Shown: positions 11,480 through 23,900 of the stretch, in pieces
Layout of the letters: each line of letters starts with the position of its first letter
Numbering within the stretch: position 1 is the stretch's first letter
Source: Diphasiastrum complanatum
Lineage: Eukaryota > Streptophyta > Lycopodiopsida > Lycopodiales > Lycopodiaceae
Assembly (NCBI GenBank): GCA_029204225.1
Contig: CM055106.1
Span: forward strand, 11,142,539 to 11,206,538
Reading direction: 5' to 3'
Length of the DNA: 64,000 bases
The notes under the pieces: model-generated
Told to the model about the DNA's origin: nothing
What the model saw: the letters and a program-made list of their open reading frames with translations, nothing else
Database searches by the model: none
Position numbers and translations under genes: made by a program

Positions 11480-12875
11480 CTATAATGATAAAAAGACATT
11501 GGCATGTATTTGTTGATAATGAATCTCAATGTTCTTCCATAAGTTGGATTGTTTCGCCAATATCTCTGCATTTGATCTCGAGCTCATGTCTTTTACGTAC
11601 CTACATAAAGTTAGAATTAGTACAAAGTTTGTAGTAGAAAGTTTTAATTGAAACTCTTCATAAAAGATCGAGCGTTTACAGTTACTTACGAGTTTACCAT
11701 TGAAAATGAATCTGAAGTCTGAAAGTACATCATCTTGTAGAAGCAATGGTTCCCGCCGGATGTAGTTTAGACTCCAATCTTCTTCCACCTCAACACATGT
11801 CAAAACTGCATCATTGTATATAATTTCAATATTTTTTTGTTTTGAATGTCCACTGGCTTCCAAGTCTTGATCGAGTGGCACTCATTTACCTTTATTTTTT
11901 TCCATCTTTGATAATGAAAGCATAAGCTCAACATTTGTTTTTCAATTTGATACGGAAGCACATGGAAGACATTTTAATTCTACATTCTATTTATCCATCT
12001 GATCTTTTGTCCCATCCTTCATCCATAAGTTCAGATAATAAACTATCTGATAAATTTTTGCATACAAACATCGTTGGGGTTTTGTGTACATTGACACTTG
12101 AAAAGAAATCCATAAATATATTCAAGGAAATAAACCAACTCAATTTCACTGTTTTTTGATCCCGTGCTCATTTTTAATGAATTATTTACATCATTATATA
12201 TCTCGCAACAAAATGATTTTGAAACTGTAGCATCTGGTGCAATCCATTCATCACTTTTAAAACTAGGTAATGGAATTGGTACTATTTGTCCAAATTTTTC
12301 TTTTGTATCCGGAATGTACATTGATTCATAAAAAAAGATCCCACTATCAACTAGATCTTTTGCAGTTCTACCTCGATATTGCAGTTGTCCAATATCAGTG
12401 TGAATAACATCTAACACATCTGGTAAAGATCCACTGGGCTCCCATTCATTTATGTTGGATGGATATAAATTTGCAAGAGAAAAATGATCAGATTGGCAAG
12501 TTTACTATTAGATATTTATGAATGACAAAAGTCAAAGTATCAAAAATATCAATACTCACAGTTGATTTCTTTGTGATTTTGACGGTTGAATCCTTTCACA
12601 TTTATCTCTGAATGCATATATATATGTTGGACTAGAATTTCAGAGATAGTATTTTCTCTTGATGATGTTCTGAAATCCAAAATTCTGGCCTTCCAATAAG
12701 ATCGAAATGATAGTTTTGACCTTTTCCTTTTTCGAAATGCTCCTCTTAATGATGGATGCATCAAAACCCAAGAGTTTTCTGAATATTTTCTTGGCACCCA
12801 TAATTCATTATTATCTGTCTCGTTGAATAGAAGCACAGAGTCGATTGAGGAGTACGGCTTTCTTGATGGCGCCAT
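11480..12875 (-). pseudogene. family A protein, copy 1
   Basis: Unknown protein, one of three copies in the window (also 29039 and 62854). Start ATG 12875 (MAPSRKPYSSIDS). Conserved order: W-x-L-M-H-P-S, a basic stretch (FRKRKRSK), ARILDF, ILVQHIYMHSEIN, then, after a probable intron with donor GTGAGT near 12560, LYPSN, DVIHTDIGQLQYRGR and FFYESMYIPD; the last exon has PLDQD and CVEVEEDWSLNYI. The expected acceptor before LYPSN reads CAA rather than CAG, so splicing is probably lost. It is convergent with the H3-like gene, about 220 bp apart. The basic run suggests a nuclear protein; function unknown. Confidence 0.6.
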
Positions 12876-13860
12876 TCATAATTTGCATGCAAAAATCTGA
12901 GACAATAAACTATGAATCTGAAAATTTGTGTAGACAAAAAGCCATGAATTTGAGAAAAAGTGTTGGCAAAAAATTGAAACACTGATCTATTTGGCGCTAC
13001 AAATTAACTCTGGTTAACCCTGTTAACCATGGTTTGACAATGCATATACATTAATGGTACATCGAATTTCTCATCTCAACCATCTGTCATATTCATTTTC
13101 AATATTTTTAAGTCTCTTTGGACAGTGATGAGCTGGAAGGGCAGGCCTCATCAACCAATAGCATTTCCACATGCTGCCCAACGAAACAACAATATATTTA
13201 AAAAGTTATGATTTTATTTATTTTTGAAAAATTCTACGTTATGTAGAACCCCGAGATTAAGGTTTTGATTGGTCCACATGGCAATGAAAATAAGAAAAAA
13301 AATAAAAAAACATCTTTTCCAAAGGCCCTCGTCGGGCTCTAAGTTTCTCTAATGCATAAATTTGATCGATTTCTACCTCAAAAATCTCCTCCTCAACCTA
13401 CTTATGGGAATGTGCACTTTGTAGTGGGTCAAGAGCATTTCTTGTCATGACTCCAATGGATACACTCTAAGTGAAATTTCATAGTGTGGCTTGTTGCATG
13501 AAGCCAAATTGAATGCCATATGAACAAAAAATTTATTGACAGTGCACAATGATTCTATGGCATTAATTATTGATTATAGTATACCCAACAATGAGCAAGT
13601 GGATTTTGTTTCTTGTCTCATGTGTTCTCCATTTTATGAGGTTGTTCTTTCTCGAATGACTCTCGACATATATTCTTGTGAGAGGTGCATTTGCAGCCAT
13701 CTTTGAGATTGAGATCTAGTTGGTATTTGGATTGTTGACTCCAGAATTGGCATAGGAGTAGTAATGGCTCAATATACTCGAGTGGAGGTTGTGGAGATCC
13801 ATCTATAAAACAAAAAGCATGGGAGTCCACCTAGTATATACATCATTATTGCATAAAGTG
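12876..13860. other. no gene seen; family A upstream region and AT-rich sequence
   Basis: The part next to family A carries GGTTAAC repeats (13010-13040) that resemble sequence upstream of family A copy 2. The rest (13100-13860) has no coding frame, RNA gene or clear repeat boundary that I can support. Confidence 0.6.
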
Positions 13861-14617
13861 ATTTTGTGTTGTGTTGCTCTAGATGTGTCTAGGGTCTATC
13901 AACGGTTCTACCTTAAGTTTTCATAAGAGAGAATTATAGTGATAGGGATGTCGTAGTGAGGGCTTAACTGTGGATCAAAGTGTGTCTAAGAATCCCATTT
14001 GGTTGGGTGCCGGTTTGAGTGTTATTAATCATAGGTTGTCGATTGAGACAGATCTTACGCAAATGTTGTGAAAGAAGGCATATGTCTTTTAATCTATATA
14101 TACTAAAACTATTTGGATTTTTTTGTACCACTAACTAAAAGGAGGCCTCGGGCAGTGGGAGGGGCATGGGCGGGGGAGGGGGCATGAGTAAGGGAGGGGC
14201 GTGGGACAAGGGCTGGGACGATGGAGGTGGGCAGGTTGCTAGATTTTGTGTTGTGTTGCTCTAGATGTGTCTAGGGCAAAATATCAACGGTTCTACCTTG
14301 AGTCTTCATAAGAGAGAATTGTGGTGATAGGGATATCGTAGTGAGGGCTTAACTGTAGATCAAAGTGTGTCTAATAATCCCATTTGGTTGGGTGCCAATT
14401 TGAGTGTTATTAATCATAGGTTGTCGATTAAGATAGATCTTACGCAAATGTTGTGAAAGAAGGCATATGTCTTTTAATCTATATATACTAAAACTATTTG
14501 GGTTTTTTTTTTACCACTAACTAAAAGGAGGCCTTGGGCAGGGGGAGGGGCATGGGCAGGGGGAGGGGGGCACGAGTAAGGGAAGGGCGTGGGCGATGGA
14601 GGTGGGCAGGTTGCTAG
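13861..14617. repeat. 382-bp tandem duplication ending in G-rich runs
   Basis: Two adjacent copies begin at 13861 and 14243 (attttgtgttgtgttgctct) and are nearly identical. Each ends in a run of GGGAGGGG-type sequence (about 14150-14230 and 14530-14610) with several G tracts close together. No coding frame is supported. Confidence 0.9.
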
Positions 14618-15960
14618 ATAATTGCCTGCCAGGCGTACTAGTATTACCTAAATCAAATTAAATTAAGAAAACACAAGCCTTTATATCTAAATTTTAAGTG
14701 AGACAAAGAAAAAATTATATTCCACAATGTTCATGGTAAATCCATTACACATTGCAAATAGTTCCACAAAGGTGGAAGACGATGCAAGACATATAAACAT
14801 TGTTCTACATTACAAGCTATTGATGTATTTACAAACCCTTCTACAATCTATTTTTGAGTTGTCATATGGTGAGGAGTGCTTAGATAATTACTTATCAACC
14901 AAGGAGTGGTGGAATAATTCCCTTCATTACCCTACTCGACTATATAATTCAGGTGGTCGGTGTGATCATCTATGTCTAAAAGGAAGATGTGGTTTATCGA
15001 TGATGCTAACTCAACAATCAAATTTACCCCTTTCCTCTTTATTGTAGAGGCTCCAATATGGATTGATGGCCTGCTTGAAACCTTGTACTTCTTGTTTAAT
15101 GAGAATATGTGAGCAAGTGTTATGTGAGAAACAGAGGTGGTTTGTGTCTCAAAAGACACGAGGAATGATGCTGCTCTGGAACTGAAAACTGAATGTGTTT
15201 TGGAATTGAATAGGGAATAGGAGAGGACAAGCCCACAACCGTGACGACTACTATCATTCTATAAATCAAGCACTCTGGACTTTTAAAACCACGTATAACA
15301 CGGCAGATTATACATATGTATGAAATGGAAATTTCTCTCTCTTTCTCCTTCTTGCACCTCTAGCAATGCATGCAGACGCCTCTCCTGAATTTTCCTTCTG
15401 CTAACTCTCAAAAATTTATCAAAACGTATTGCAGAAAACCAACCAATCAGCAAAATCAGTCGTACATTGTAGTATGAAATAAAACTAGGTACTGAATTAG
15501 CTACGAGTGGCTAACTAAAAAAAAAAAGAGTTGATCATGCATAATACGATAAAATTGATGCATCTATGTACTATATATCAGCTCGTACAAGTGCTGTTCG
15601 CCTAGCGATACGAATCATAATCCACAAATGGAGAGTTCTCTTGCTAACCGACATAATGGTTGTGCTCTCAACAAACGAGTGAAACTAGAAATATGATTTA
15701 TCTTTCGTTTTGCCTCCATCTTGCACGTTAATTTATGAATACTCCATATATCACAACAATAAGAAATTCCATCATGCACGTTAATTTACAAATACTCCAG
15801 ATATCACAACAATAAGAATTTTGTAAAACGCATACGGAGATAATAAAAAAAAGCTAGTCTCAATTACTCGGTGGGCTAACCAGAACGTCAAATATACAGA
15901 CACGGTAATGCTGAGAAACACACGCTCGGTAAACTTGAATTATTTATATTCTTAAAGAAC
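14618..15960. other. no gene seen; 3' flank of ASR copy 1
   Basis: AT-rich sequence with no supported gene. The right end is the 3' flank of the minus-strand ASR gene, including conserved UTR sequence near 15950-16003 that is shared with ASR copies 2 and 3. Short open frames at 14727-15159 lack any recognisable motif. Confidence 0.6.
15722..15826. repeat. 53-bp tandem repeat downstream of ASR copy 1
   Basis: Two copies starting tgcacgttaattta at 15722 and 15775. The same repeated unit, in reverse complement, lies downstream of ASR copy 3 (54515-54630). The ASR genes were therefore duplicated together with this 3' flank. Confidence 0.85.
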
Positions 15961-16003
15961 GCCTCCTTAAAGGTATATATGCTGCCTGGAGCGTGCAAGT
16001 TCT

Positions 16004-16890
16004 CTAAAAGATATTGTGTTTCTTGCCGCCCTCAGCTTCCTTCTTATCATCCTTTTTCTCATGATGCTCATGTAAGGCATAACCAGCAGCTCCGACGCCT
16101 CCCGTTCCGGCAAGTTCTTCTTCAACTTTGTGCTTGTGAGCATGCTCCGGATCTTTCTTGGCTTCATGTTTTTCATACTGGAACAAATGCATTGTGTTAG
16201 ATCTAGGATTGCTAAATTTCAGAGATGTACTTAATGTTCTTTTCCAACAGTAATAGCAACAACTTTTGTTAAAAACAGAAACAAGCGCAAGAGTACATGA
16301 TAGTTCTCCCTTGAGCGTCCTTTGCACAGCTAAGAGGTTTGAACTCGAGAACTCTAGGATCAAGCAGAAGAACACTTCACCAACAGATTACTTCAAAAAA
16401 CTGAAAACTCGAGGACGAGATAGCAAGTACTTCACTAACAAACTGATTCAGAAACTGTGACAAGTACGCCACTCGAACAGGGAATAAAGTGGATCAGGTC
16501 TGAGACTCGGTAACACATGTGATACATTTTGATCATATTTGAAGTTGAACAGAAATGCTAATCTCTAAAAGCGTTAGTGTTCCTACATCTCTGTGACACA
16601 GACTACAAATTTGGATTAACGAATTGCTCTCTAATTACATATGACTGAGTTCTAGAGTCATAAAACACATTCGTCACAGGTGCGAGAAAGAACTCAACAA
16701 TGTGAGACGAAGATCGGAGGCTTGAGATAATTCACACCCTCTTGGGATGTTAGCAATGGATTTAACTCACCAGAGCGCCGCCTGCTGCACCCAGGGCAGC
16801 ACCCTCACCGATGTGCTCATGGCGTTTGTCCTGCTTCATCTCCTCCTGAGGCGTTTGTCCTTCCTTATTGTGCTGGAATAGATGCGCCAT
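16004..16890 (-). CDS. ASR: ASR (ABA/WDS) protein, copy 1; exons 16771-16890 and 16004-16177
   Basis: Abscisic-acid, stress and ripening protein of 97 residues. Family members are small, hydrophilic, zinc-binding proteins of nucleus and cytosol, described as chaperone-like and transcription-related under drought. Exon 1 (16890-16771, 40 codons) begins [11 protein letters not shown] and ends at a GTGAGT donor. The 593-bp phase-0 intron ends in TTCCAG. Exon 2 begins [14 protein letters not shown], the ABA/WDS signature, and ends [18 protein letters not shown] then HNIF. His-rich ends fit zinc binding, and the Lys-rich C-terminus is the usual nuclear signal position. The two-exon layout is that of known ASR genes. 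The frame is intact. Two further copies lie at 44045 and 53432 on the other strand. Confidence 0.95.
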
Positions 16891-17130
16891 AATCGCTCTT
16901 AGTGTATATCACAAACACTCCCAGAAACCAGCAAATCTTTCAAGCTGTTCAGATGATCAGATCGATCGATGCGAACTAAATTGCAATGCCAGTGCGTTGT
17001 TATCGTGGATATATTTGTATGTGGATAAAGGCTAAAGGCAGATTTGAATATTAAGGGAAAACCAACGTAGGCTATCCGCACGCGTCGCGCACTGCTGCAT
17101 TCCCTTGCAACGTACTGACACGTGCTTTCA
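16891..17130 (-). promoter_or_regulatory. ASR copy 1 promoter with ABRE and CE3-like elements
   Basis: On the minus strand CACGTGTC (17117-17124) is followed by GCGCGACGCGTG (17079-17090). The spacing and neighbouring bases match the region upstream of ASR copy 3. ACGTGTC is the known abscisic-acid response element core, and ACGCGTG resembles coupling element CE3. A TATA-like AAATATA lies near 17010-17020. ABA induction is inferred from these sites. Confidence 0.65.
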
Positions 17131-17179
17131 ATAGTGGCATGACGCGCGTTACTACGGCAGTTCCTGAAACTTATCTTAA

Positions 17180-17955
17180 GCATAGTATTTAGGCTTTAGA
17201 TTGCCACCTGCCAGGCAAGCCGCATATGCTTGAAACACATGTAACGGCTTAGCCCGGACCCGGGTAGGTACAGCAGACCAGTGCTCGTAAAAACGTTTCA
17301 AACCAACCGTTATTATCACTTTGAGATTTTAACGAAGGTAAAAATGGCAAATAAAATGCCAAAATCCGTCGTATTTGTTTAGTCCCGGACCGTATTTGTC
17401 CCGAACCGTATATCATTCCTCACAAAAATAGACTAAACAGAAAATGAAACAGAAAGAGAAAGACCCGCTGTTATTTGTCGTTCACGATCATCCCTTTTAT
17501 GTTTTTTTTGTATATTTGGATTCTTGATCAAATCAATTCAGCACAGAATCGATCAACTAAGCCCCTTCGGATGAGATAGTAATGTCTATTGATTGGCAAA
17601 TTCATAATGAGCATTGATGCTTCTATTGTATCAGAATCAGTTGATTCTTCAACAATGATATTCTGACGGCAGCAAAGGTCAGTAGAAGTGTGCTCATATT
17701 CTACCAAGAAAGTGGCTTCGTCACTACCACAAAATGAGATTGACTTTCAACAACAATGCACTCATATTTCAATAGAAATGTGTGTGAATTTTGGCACAGA
17801 AGTGCAACTGATCAGAAATTCTTTGTAGGCAAAAAGGTTGAGAGTTGTTCACGTCATCATTGCTTTGTAAACAATTGATGCCTTCGTAATTTTGAGTAGT
17901 TCAATCAACTACCTGCGCGGGGTGCTAGAGAGGCACTGATCTCCGAGAACTGGCC
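17180..17955. other. no gene seen
   Basis: Intergenic sequence with no supported coding frame, RNA gene or repeat boundary. Its right part leads into a block (about 17955-18296) that is similar to 26270-26660. Confidence 0.55.
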
Positions 17956-18163
17956 ACGAAACTCTTTGCATTTTCCCAAAGCTACAGACACCATGCCTGG
18001 GACTCATCCGCACGAGCTGGCCTCCACAATGTCTTCGATCTGCAAAAAACAGAGAGACAAAAAAGACAGACAGAGAAACCTCCGCCCCCAAAACGATGAT
18101 GTATTCCTACGGTGTTGATACGATATTCATACGGTATAAGTGATGTATTTAAAAAAAAAGTGA

Positions 18164-18292
18164 TAATAACGTATTAGATAACATGCCCCGTAGGGGGCCG
18201 TTATCAAGTTTTTTGGGGGGCTCGCTCCCGGGCTCGCCTCCCCAAAAACTCGTAACGGCCCCCTACGGGGCCCATTATCTAATACGTTATTA
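18164..18292. repeat. palindromic foldback element, copy 1
   Basis: An almost perfect inverted repeat of about 129 bp. The left arm runs TAATAACGTATTAGATAA, then CCCCGTAGGGGGCCGTTA. The right arm is its reverse complement, and the inner part (TTTTTGGGG..CCCCAAAAA around GCTCGC..CCCGGG) is also palindromic. A second copy lies at 26547-26657, and similarity extends about 200 bp to the left in both. It could be a foldback MITE or the hairpin end of a larger element. No protein is encoded. Confidence 0.85.
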
Positions 18293-18355
18293 GCAGGGCC
18301 TACTGATAACGGGCTTAAACAAACGTTTTAAATGCCATAATCTGCCACATTTTTT

Positions 18356-18604
18356 CTAAAGAGAAGTTGTATACGATGTGTATAAAGATCTGTATACTAG
18401 ATCACACTTTGCCAAGATCTCCTCCTTTGCCAAGCTCATTCTTTCAAAAGCAACACTAGCTTCCAACTTAAACAATCTTCCATGTTTAAATCCCTTTGCA
18501 ATGCAAACATCATTCTTCAAGATGAAGCAAACACCATCCTTAAAGTGGACATCCAAACCACTTTGTAAGAGTAGACCAACACTAAGCATATTCTTGGTGA
18601 TTGA
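18356..18604 (-). pseudogene. copia C pol fragment, downstream of the nested insertion
   Basis: The minus-strand frame reads MLSVGLLLQSGLDVHFKDG, the segment that normally follows the copia protease. It continues the reading frame that is broken at 24440. Joining the flanks across the inserted element restores the expected protein order, so this and 24440-25507 are one older element split by copia B. Further integrase and RT sequence is absent to the left. Confidence 0.85.
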
Positions 18605-18876
18605 GTTAGAATTAAAGTAGAATCATTGTGCTACTGTACTGTGGGTCCTATCAGTTAATAAGGATCTGTTGGCCTCGCCACGAGGCAAGTCGACAGGACA
18701 CGCGTCCCGCCAACGGCAACCTGGGTCATGCACGGGTTGCCTGAGTGAACAACTATATGTACAATATAATTTCATTTTGAGAAATATAGTTGCTATGTGA
18801 GCTTTCTTTGGAGAGTGTTTTCTGTCTGTGTTACTGTGTAGCATGATCTGTGTTCCTGTTCGAAGCAAATTCTAAG
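18605..18876 (+). repeat. 5' LTR of copia B
   Basis: Its edges are defined by the match to 24168-24439, the inverted ends TTAGAATT/AATTCTAA, and the primer-binding site one base after its right edge. Confidence 0.92.
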
Positions 18877-18877
18877 T

Positions 18878-18890
18878 TGGTATCAGAGCC
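18878..18890 (+). other. primer-binding site of copia B (initiator tRNA-Met)
   Basis: TGGTATCAGAGCC is the standard complement of the plant initiator methionine tRNA 3' end. It lies one base inside the 5' LTR. Confidence 0.93.
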
Positions 18891-20080
18891 GTACAGGGAG
18901 TGTACACAGTGCAGCATCGCCGTTGAAGAGAGCTTCGGGAGAACTATCTTCTGAGAGTTCGGGGTTTACGGCGGGTTGAAGACGGAAGGAGAAACACTGG
19001 TGCAGAGAGTTTGGCACACAGAAGCTTGGTGAGCTTGAGACTCTGTGAGGATTCAGAGACAAGGGTTGTCGGCTGAATCAAAACCTCAACAAATAAAATT
19101 TTAAAATTTTGAAGCAGACTATTTGGTGTTTGTAGTCAGTGTGCATTCAATCGGACACCCTTTGACAAACGGATTGAAGCGTCAGAGTTCTAGCAGTAGG
19201 GCGACCTCTAAGCAAGAGGATAGGCCTATCTATCAGAACACTGTGAATTGGAAGCTAAGAAGAGATTTGTGTGAAAAACCCTTGTTTGGGGTTTGGGAGC
19301 ACAAAATCAGAGATTTCTCTCTATTCTGAACTGTTTTGAAAGCTGTAAGAATCCAGAGGAGGGTGGCAGCCATAGCTAAAACCCGTGCAAGAGAAAAAGA
19401 GAAAGGAGGTCGCGGAACTGTTCGAGCGAGGAACCAAGAGAAATGCATAGTGTTTTGAAGTCTCCAGCGACTTCAGAAGTGTAGTTCAACGCACCGATGC
19501 AAGGAAGTCCACAAGATTATCTCCACAACGATCGACGGACATGATTAATTGCATCTGGACCACAGAATTGAAACCTATCGTTGGATTTAACTGAAGTGGG
19601 CCCTGAAGAATTGAAGTGCATTCTGGCCTTCAACTTCAATAAAAATTTTCACATTGAAAGCTGAGTTGGGTCCCTTCACAAGTGAAGAGTGAAATTTCTT
19701 CAAGGTGAAGAAACAGTTCAAAAACAAGGAAAATCCCTATTTTTGGGTCTATCGTTCGTTTTGACCCAAACGAAAGGCTATAACCTCCAAACGAAGGGCA
19801 CCCGGACTGTACTTGCAAGTACGGTACAATAAAACAGAGTAATTGTAGCGGAGAAAGTGTTTGGAGTGCGTCAAAAGTGATTTCACCATTCCACTGGGCA
19901 CGTAGTTGGGAGTTGACGACTGAGCGCATTTCGGAAGGCGACGCCAATTTGGCTTTCAAATTGGTGGAAAAGAGGCGAATGGCCTGGTAAGGGAAAAAGA
20001 GTAGGTCATCATTTTCAACTTCTGACGTTACAGTGGGCCTCGCTTTTTAGCCTACAGCAGAAGTTTCAAGCAGTTTTGTG
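18891..20080 (+). other. copia B untranslated leader
   Basis: About 1.2 kb between the primer-binding site and gag, unusually long for copia. No conserved frame is visible. It could include packaging sequence or extra DNA gained by the element. Confidence 0.6.
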
Positions 20081-20875
20081 ATGGCAAACATGGGAGAGTC
20101 CATTTTGAGTGAAAGTAGCAAGTTGGACGGGATTTCCAACTATGCAGTGTGGAAATTCAAAATGAAAAACATACTGATGGAGAAAGACGTGTGGGAAGTC
20201 GTCACAGGTGATGAGAGAAGGCCGCCAAATGAAGCGGATATCAAAGTGTTCGACAAAAAGATGAGAAAAGCTTTGACCTTCATTAAGTTGTCAGTGAAGG
20301 ATCACATCATTACCCACATTTGTGATGCTGTTACACCCAGACAGGCATGAAAGGTGCAAAAGGAGCAGTTCGAGACGTCAAATCCGTCAAGAATCATGTT
20401 TCTGAAGTCAAAGTTGAATAGTGCCCGAATGGAATAAGGAGAGCACATTCAGAAGTATATGACCAGAATCAAGACAATGAGGGATGAATAGCATTCTATT
20501 GGTGAGCGTATACGTGATGTGGAGCTGGTGCACAATGCATTGTGCGGCATTGCAGAACCCTATCAGATGTTTGTGAGCGGAATAGCATCAAGAGAAAGAT
20601 TGCCAACCTTTGACGAGCTCATAGGAATCTTGATGCAAGAAGAGCAACGACGAGAAATGGTGGAAGCTAGACGTCAAAATACTGACGATCAGGCACTTGC
20701 AACACGCCAAAAACAAGGCAAGGGCAAGGGCAAGGGCAAGAAGAAGTCTAAGTAGCAATTTGCCAAGACTCGGGAGGATGCGGGATCTTCTAGTAAGACC
20801 AAGAAGAAAAGCAAGTGCTTCCATTGTGGTAAAAAGGGCCATTAGAAGAGTGAATGTCGTAAATTCCTAACAAGA
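20081..20875 (+). pseudogene. copia B gag (decayed)
   Basis: Nucleocapsid protein of the element. The ATG at 20081 opens MANMGESILSESSKLDG, followed by the NYAVWKFKM motif typical of the UBN2-type copia gag. Stops occur near 20348, 20436 and 20488. A long Lys/Gly-rich tract leads to a zinc knuckle (CFHCGKKGH then a stop and C) at about 20815-20860. It would have coated the RNA in the virus-like particle. Confidence 0.88.
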
Positions 20876-20949
20876 CAAGGGGAAACCAAAGCAGGCAGGT
20901 AACCTTGTCGATGAGGGTGAGATTGAAGACTCTAGCATCTTCATATCTG

Positions 20950-23900
20950 CATTGTCATCTAATCAAGATGATCAAGCGTGGTATATTGACTCGGGAGCCA
21001 CAAGACACATGATAGGTAACAAGAATTGGTTCAATAGCTTGAAAGTGTTGGATAATGGAGCGTCTGTTTCACAAGCAAATGGTGAGGTGTGCAAGATCAA
21101 GGGGATAGGCACCATTTCAATCCAACTACCTGATGGCAAAAGTAAGATGATCAGGGAGGTACTTTACGTACCAGTTTGAAGAAAAATCTACTTTCTGTTG
21201 GAGTCATTACTGATCAAAGTTGAAAGTAGAATTTGTCCATGATCGTTGCTTTGTGAATGATGTAAATCAAAAGTTCAAAGTTATTGCGGATGGAGTAAGG
21301 GAGCCCAATACAAAATTGTACAGGTTGAATGCTACAATCAAGGGGAAACATGGACTCGTATCGTCCATTCCATCGCAAACTGAGTTGTGGCATAAGAGGC
21401 TTGGTCACTTGAACTTGGGAAGCCTCAGTTTGATGAGGAAATTGGATATGGTAACAGGATTGCCTACCATAGAAGACCACTTGAAATTGATGTGCGAATC
21501 ATGTGTATATGGGAAGTAGCATCGAGTGAAATTCAATAAACGTGGTGTTGCAAGAGCAAAGAACATCCTGGATTTGATCCACACAAATTTATGTGGGCCT
21601 ATGAGGACCATGTCCTTAGGTAAAGCCTCCTATTTCATGGCCTTTATTGATGATATGTCACATAAGACATGGATCTACTTCTTGAAGAAGAAATCGGATG
21701 CATTTGACAATTTCAAGAGCTTCAAAGCATTGTTCAAAAATCAGATAGGTAGGAAGATCAAAGTCCTAAGATCAAATAGTGGAGGTGAGTACAAGTCTAA
21801 TGACTTCAATGATCTTTGTGATCAATGTGGGATCAAAAGACAATTTATGCAAGCTCATACTCCTGCTCTCAATGGTGTAGCTGAGAGCAAAATTCGTATG
21901 ATTGTGGAAAGTGCTAGATCTATGCTAGCTGAGATGAAACTATCAAAAGATTTTTGTTCAGAAGCATGCAGTACGGCAGTCTATCTTCAAAATATAAGTC
22001 CTACCATTGCCATACCAAAGATAACACCTGAGGAAGCATTCACAAAGAAGAAGCCAAAGGTGAACCACTTGCGAATCTTTGGATGTAAGGCCTTTGTACA
22101 CATTCCTAAGGAAGAGAGACGTAAACTTGATGTGAAAGCTATCAAGTGTATATTCCTAGGATATGATGAACGTGTGAAGGGCTATAGATGTCTTGATCCA
22201 GTGGAAAACAAAATCCATGTAAGTCGTGATGTTATCTTTGATGAATCCAAGATGTATAAAGACGCAGATGCTGAGAAGATAGACACATCTAGTGGGAAAG
22301 ATGGTATATTGAGGATACCTCCTGATGATGATCCATTCATTGACCTTCCGAGTGATGAACATGAGGATACATCTCAAGATACTACTATTCAACCTCAAGA
22401 GACAGGTTGGAGAGGTAGAGACAAACCTTTTGGTGCAAGAAGGATTGAAGTTGCAGATGACAAACGCAAGGAGAAGGATGTACCGTGGGATACATTTTCA
22501 CCAGGAAGCCGATCACCTGACAGGAAGCTCCCTAGGATGTTTGAGAGATTGTTGGAGAGCCGCGACATGGATGACTTTCCAGGATCATCTAGCCAAGGAG
22601 AGCTACGAAGATCAACAAGAGAGAAAACACAACTTGAAAGGTATGAAGCAAATTATGCTCTCTTATCTAACATTATTCAAAGCAAAGAACCTTCGACTTA
22701 TGGTGAAGCGAAGGATGATGACATTTGGGTCAAGTCCATGGGAGAGGACATGGAGTCAATTGCTAAGCATAGCACATGGGACTTAGTAGAACCACCAGTT
22801 GGCAAGAAACCCATTGGTTGCAAATGGATATACAGAACTAAGTATCATGCAGATGGAAGTATAGCAAAGCACAAGGAAAGATTGGTGATCAAAGGGTATG
22901 CACAAAGTAAAGGCATTGACTATGAGGAGACCTTTGCACCGGTATGGTGAGTTAGAAGAAGAGGTGTTCATGGATCAACCTGAAGGCTTTGTAATGAAGG
23001 GACATGAAAATAAAGTATGTCGCTTGAAGAAAGCACTTTATGGTCTTAAACAGGCACCACGTGCGTGGTACAGCAGGATTGATGTCTACTTTTGTTCAAA
23101 GGGGATGGTAAGAACATATTTTGATTTAAATCTATATGTCTTATGCTTTGATGGTATGGTTGCTTTGATTGCTCTTTATGTTGATGACTTGATTATTACG
23201 GGAAATAATCAAGAGATGATAGATATGATCAAGAAAGACCTCATGGAACAATTCAAGATGACAGATCTCAGCCTGATGCATTATTGCCTTGGAGTAGAGG
23301 TGTGGCAAAAAGGACACGAAGTGGGTTTAACACAAGTGAAGTATGTCAAAGAGTTGCCGCACAGGTTTAGATTGCAGGATTGAATACTCCTATTAAACCA
23401 AGTAAAAAACTTTCTAATCTTGATGAGTCACAGTCATTTGATGCTACGTTGTATAGGCAGTTAGTAGGAAGCTTGATTTACCTTACCACGACTAGACCAA
23501 ATATATGCTATGCTATTGGCCTTGTAAGTCAGTAAATGGCAGCACCTACGGAAACGCATTCGAAGGCAGCTAAACGCATTTTGCGTTATGTGAAAGGCAC
23601 TTCAGATTATGGCTTGATTTATAGGAAGCGTGATGGTTTACCTGAGTTGTGTGGCTATGTGGATGCAGATTGAGGAGATGACTATGATGATCGTAGATCC
23701 ACCACAAGGTATGTATTCCAGTTTTGTGGCAGTTGCTTTTCCTAATAAGAAGCAAAGTACAATTGCTCTTTCCACCACATAAACAGAGTATAAGGCAATG
23801 TGTAGTGCAGCACAGGAAGCTATATGGTTGAGACAAATCTTGGAAGAAGTTGGCATGAAACAGAAAAATCCCACGACATTACATAGCGACAGTCAGAGTG

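Noticed and set aside
14727-15159. Small proteins on both strands
   Set aside because: Short overlapping frames with no recognisable motif or conservation within the window.
18877-18892. tRNA gene, because of the tRNA-Met-like sequence
   Set aside because: Only the 13-base primer-binding complement is present; no cloverleaf follows. I found no complete tRNA or rRNA gene in the window.
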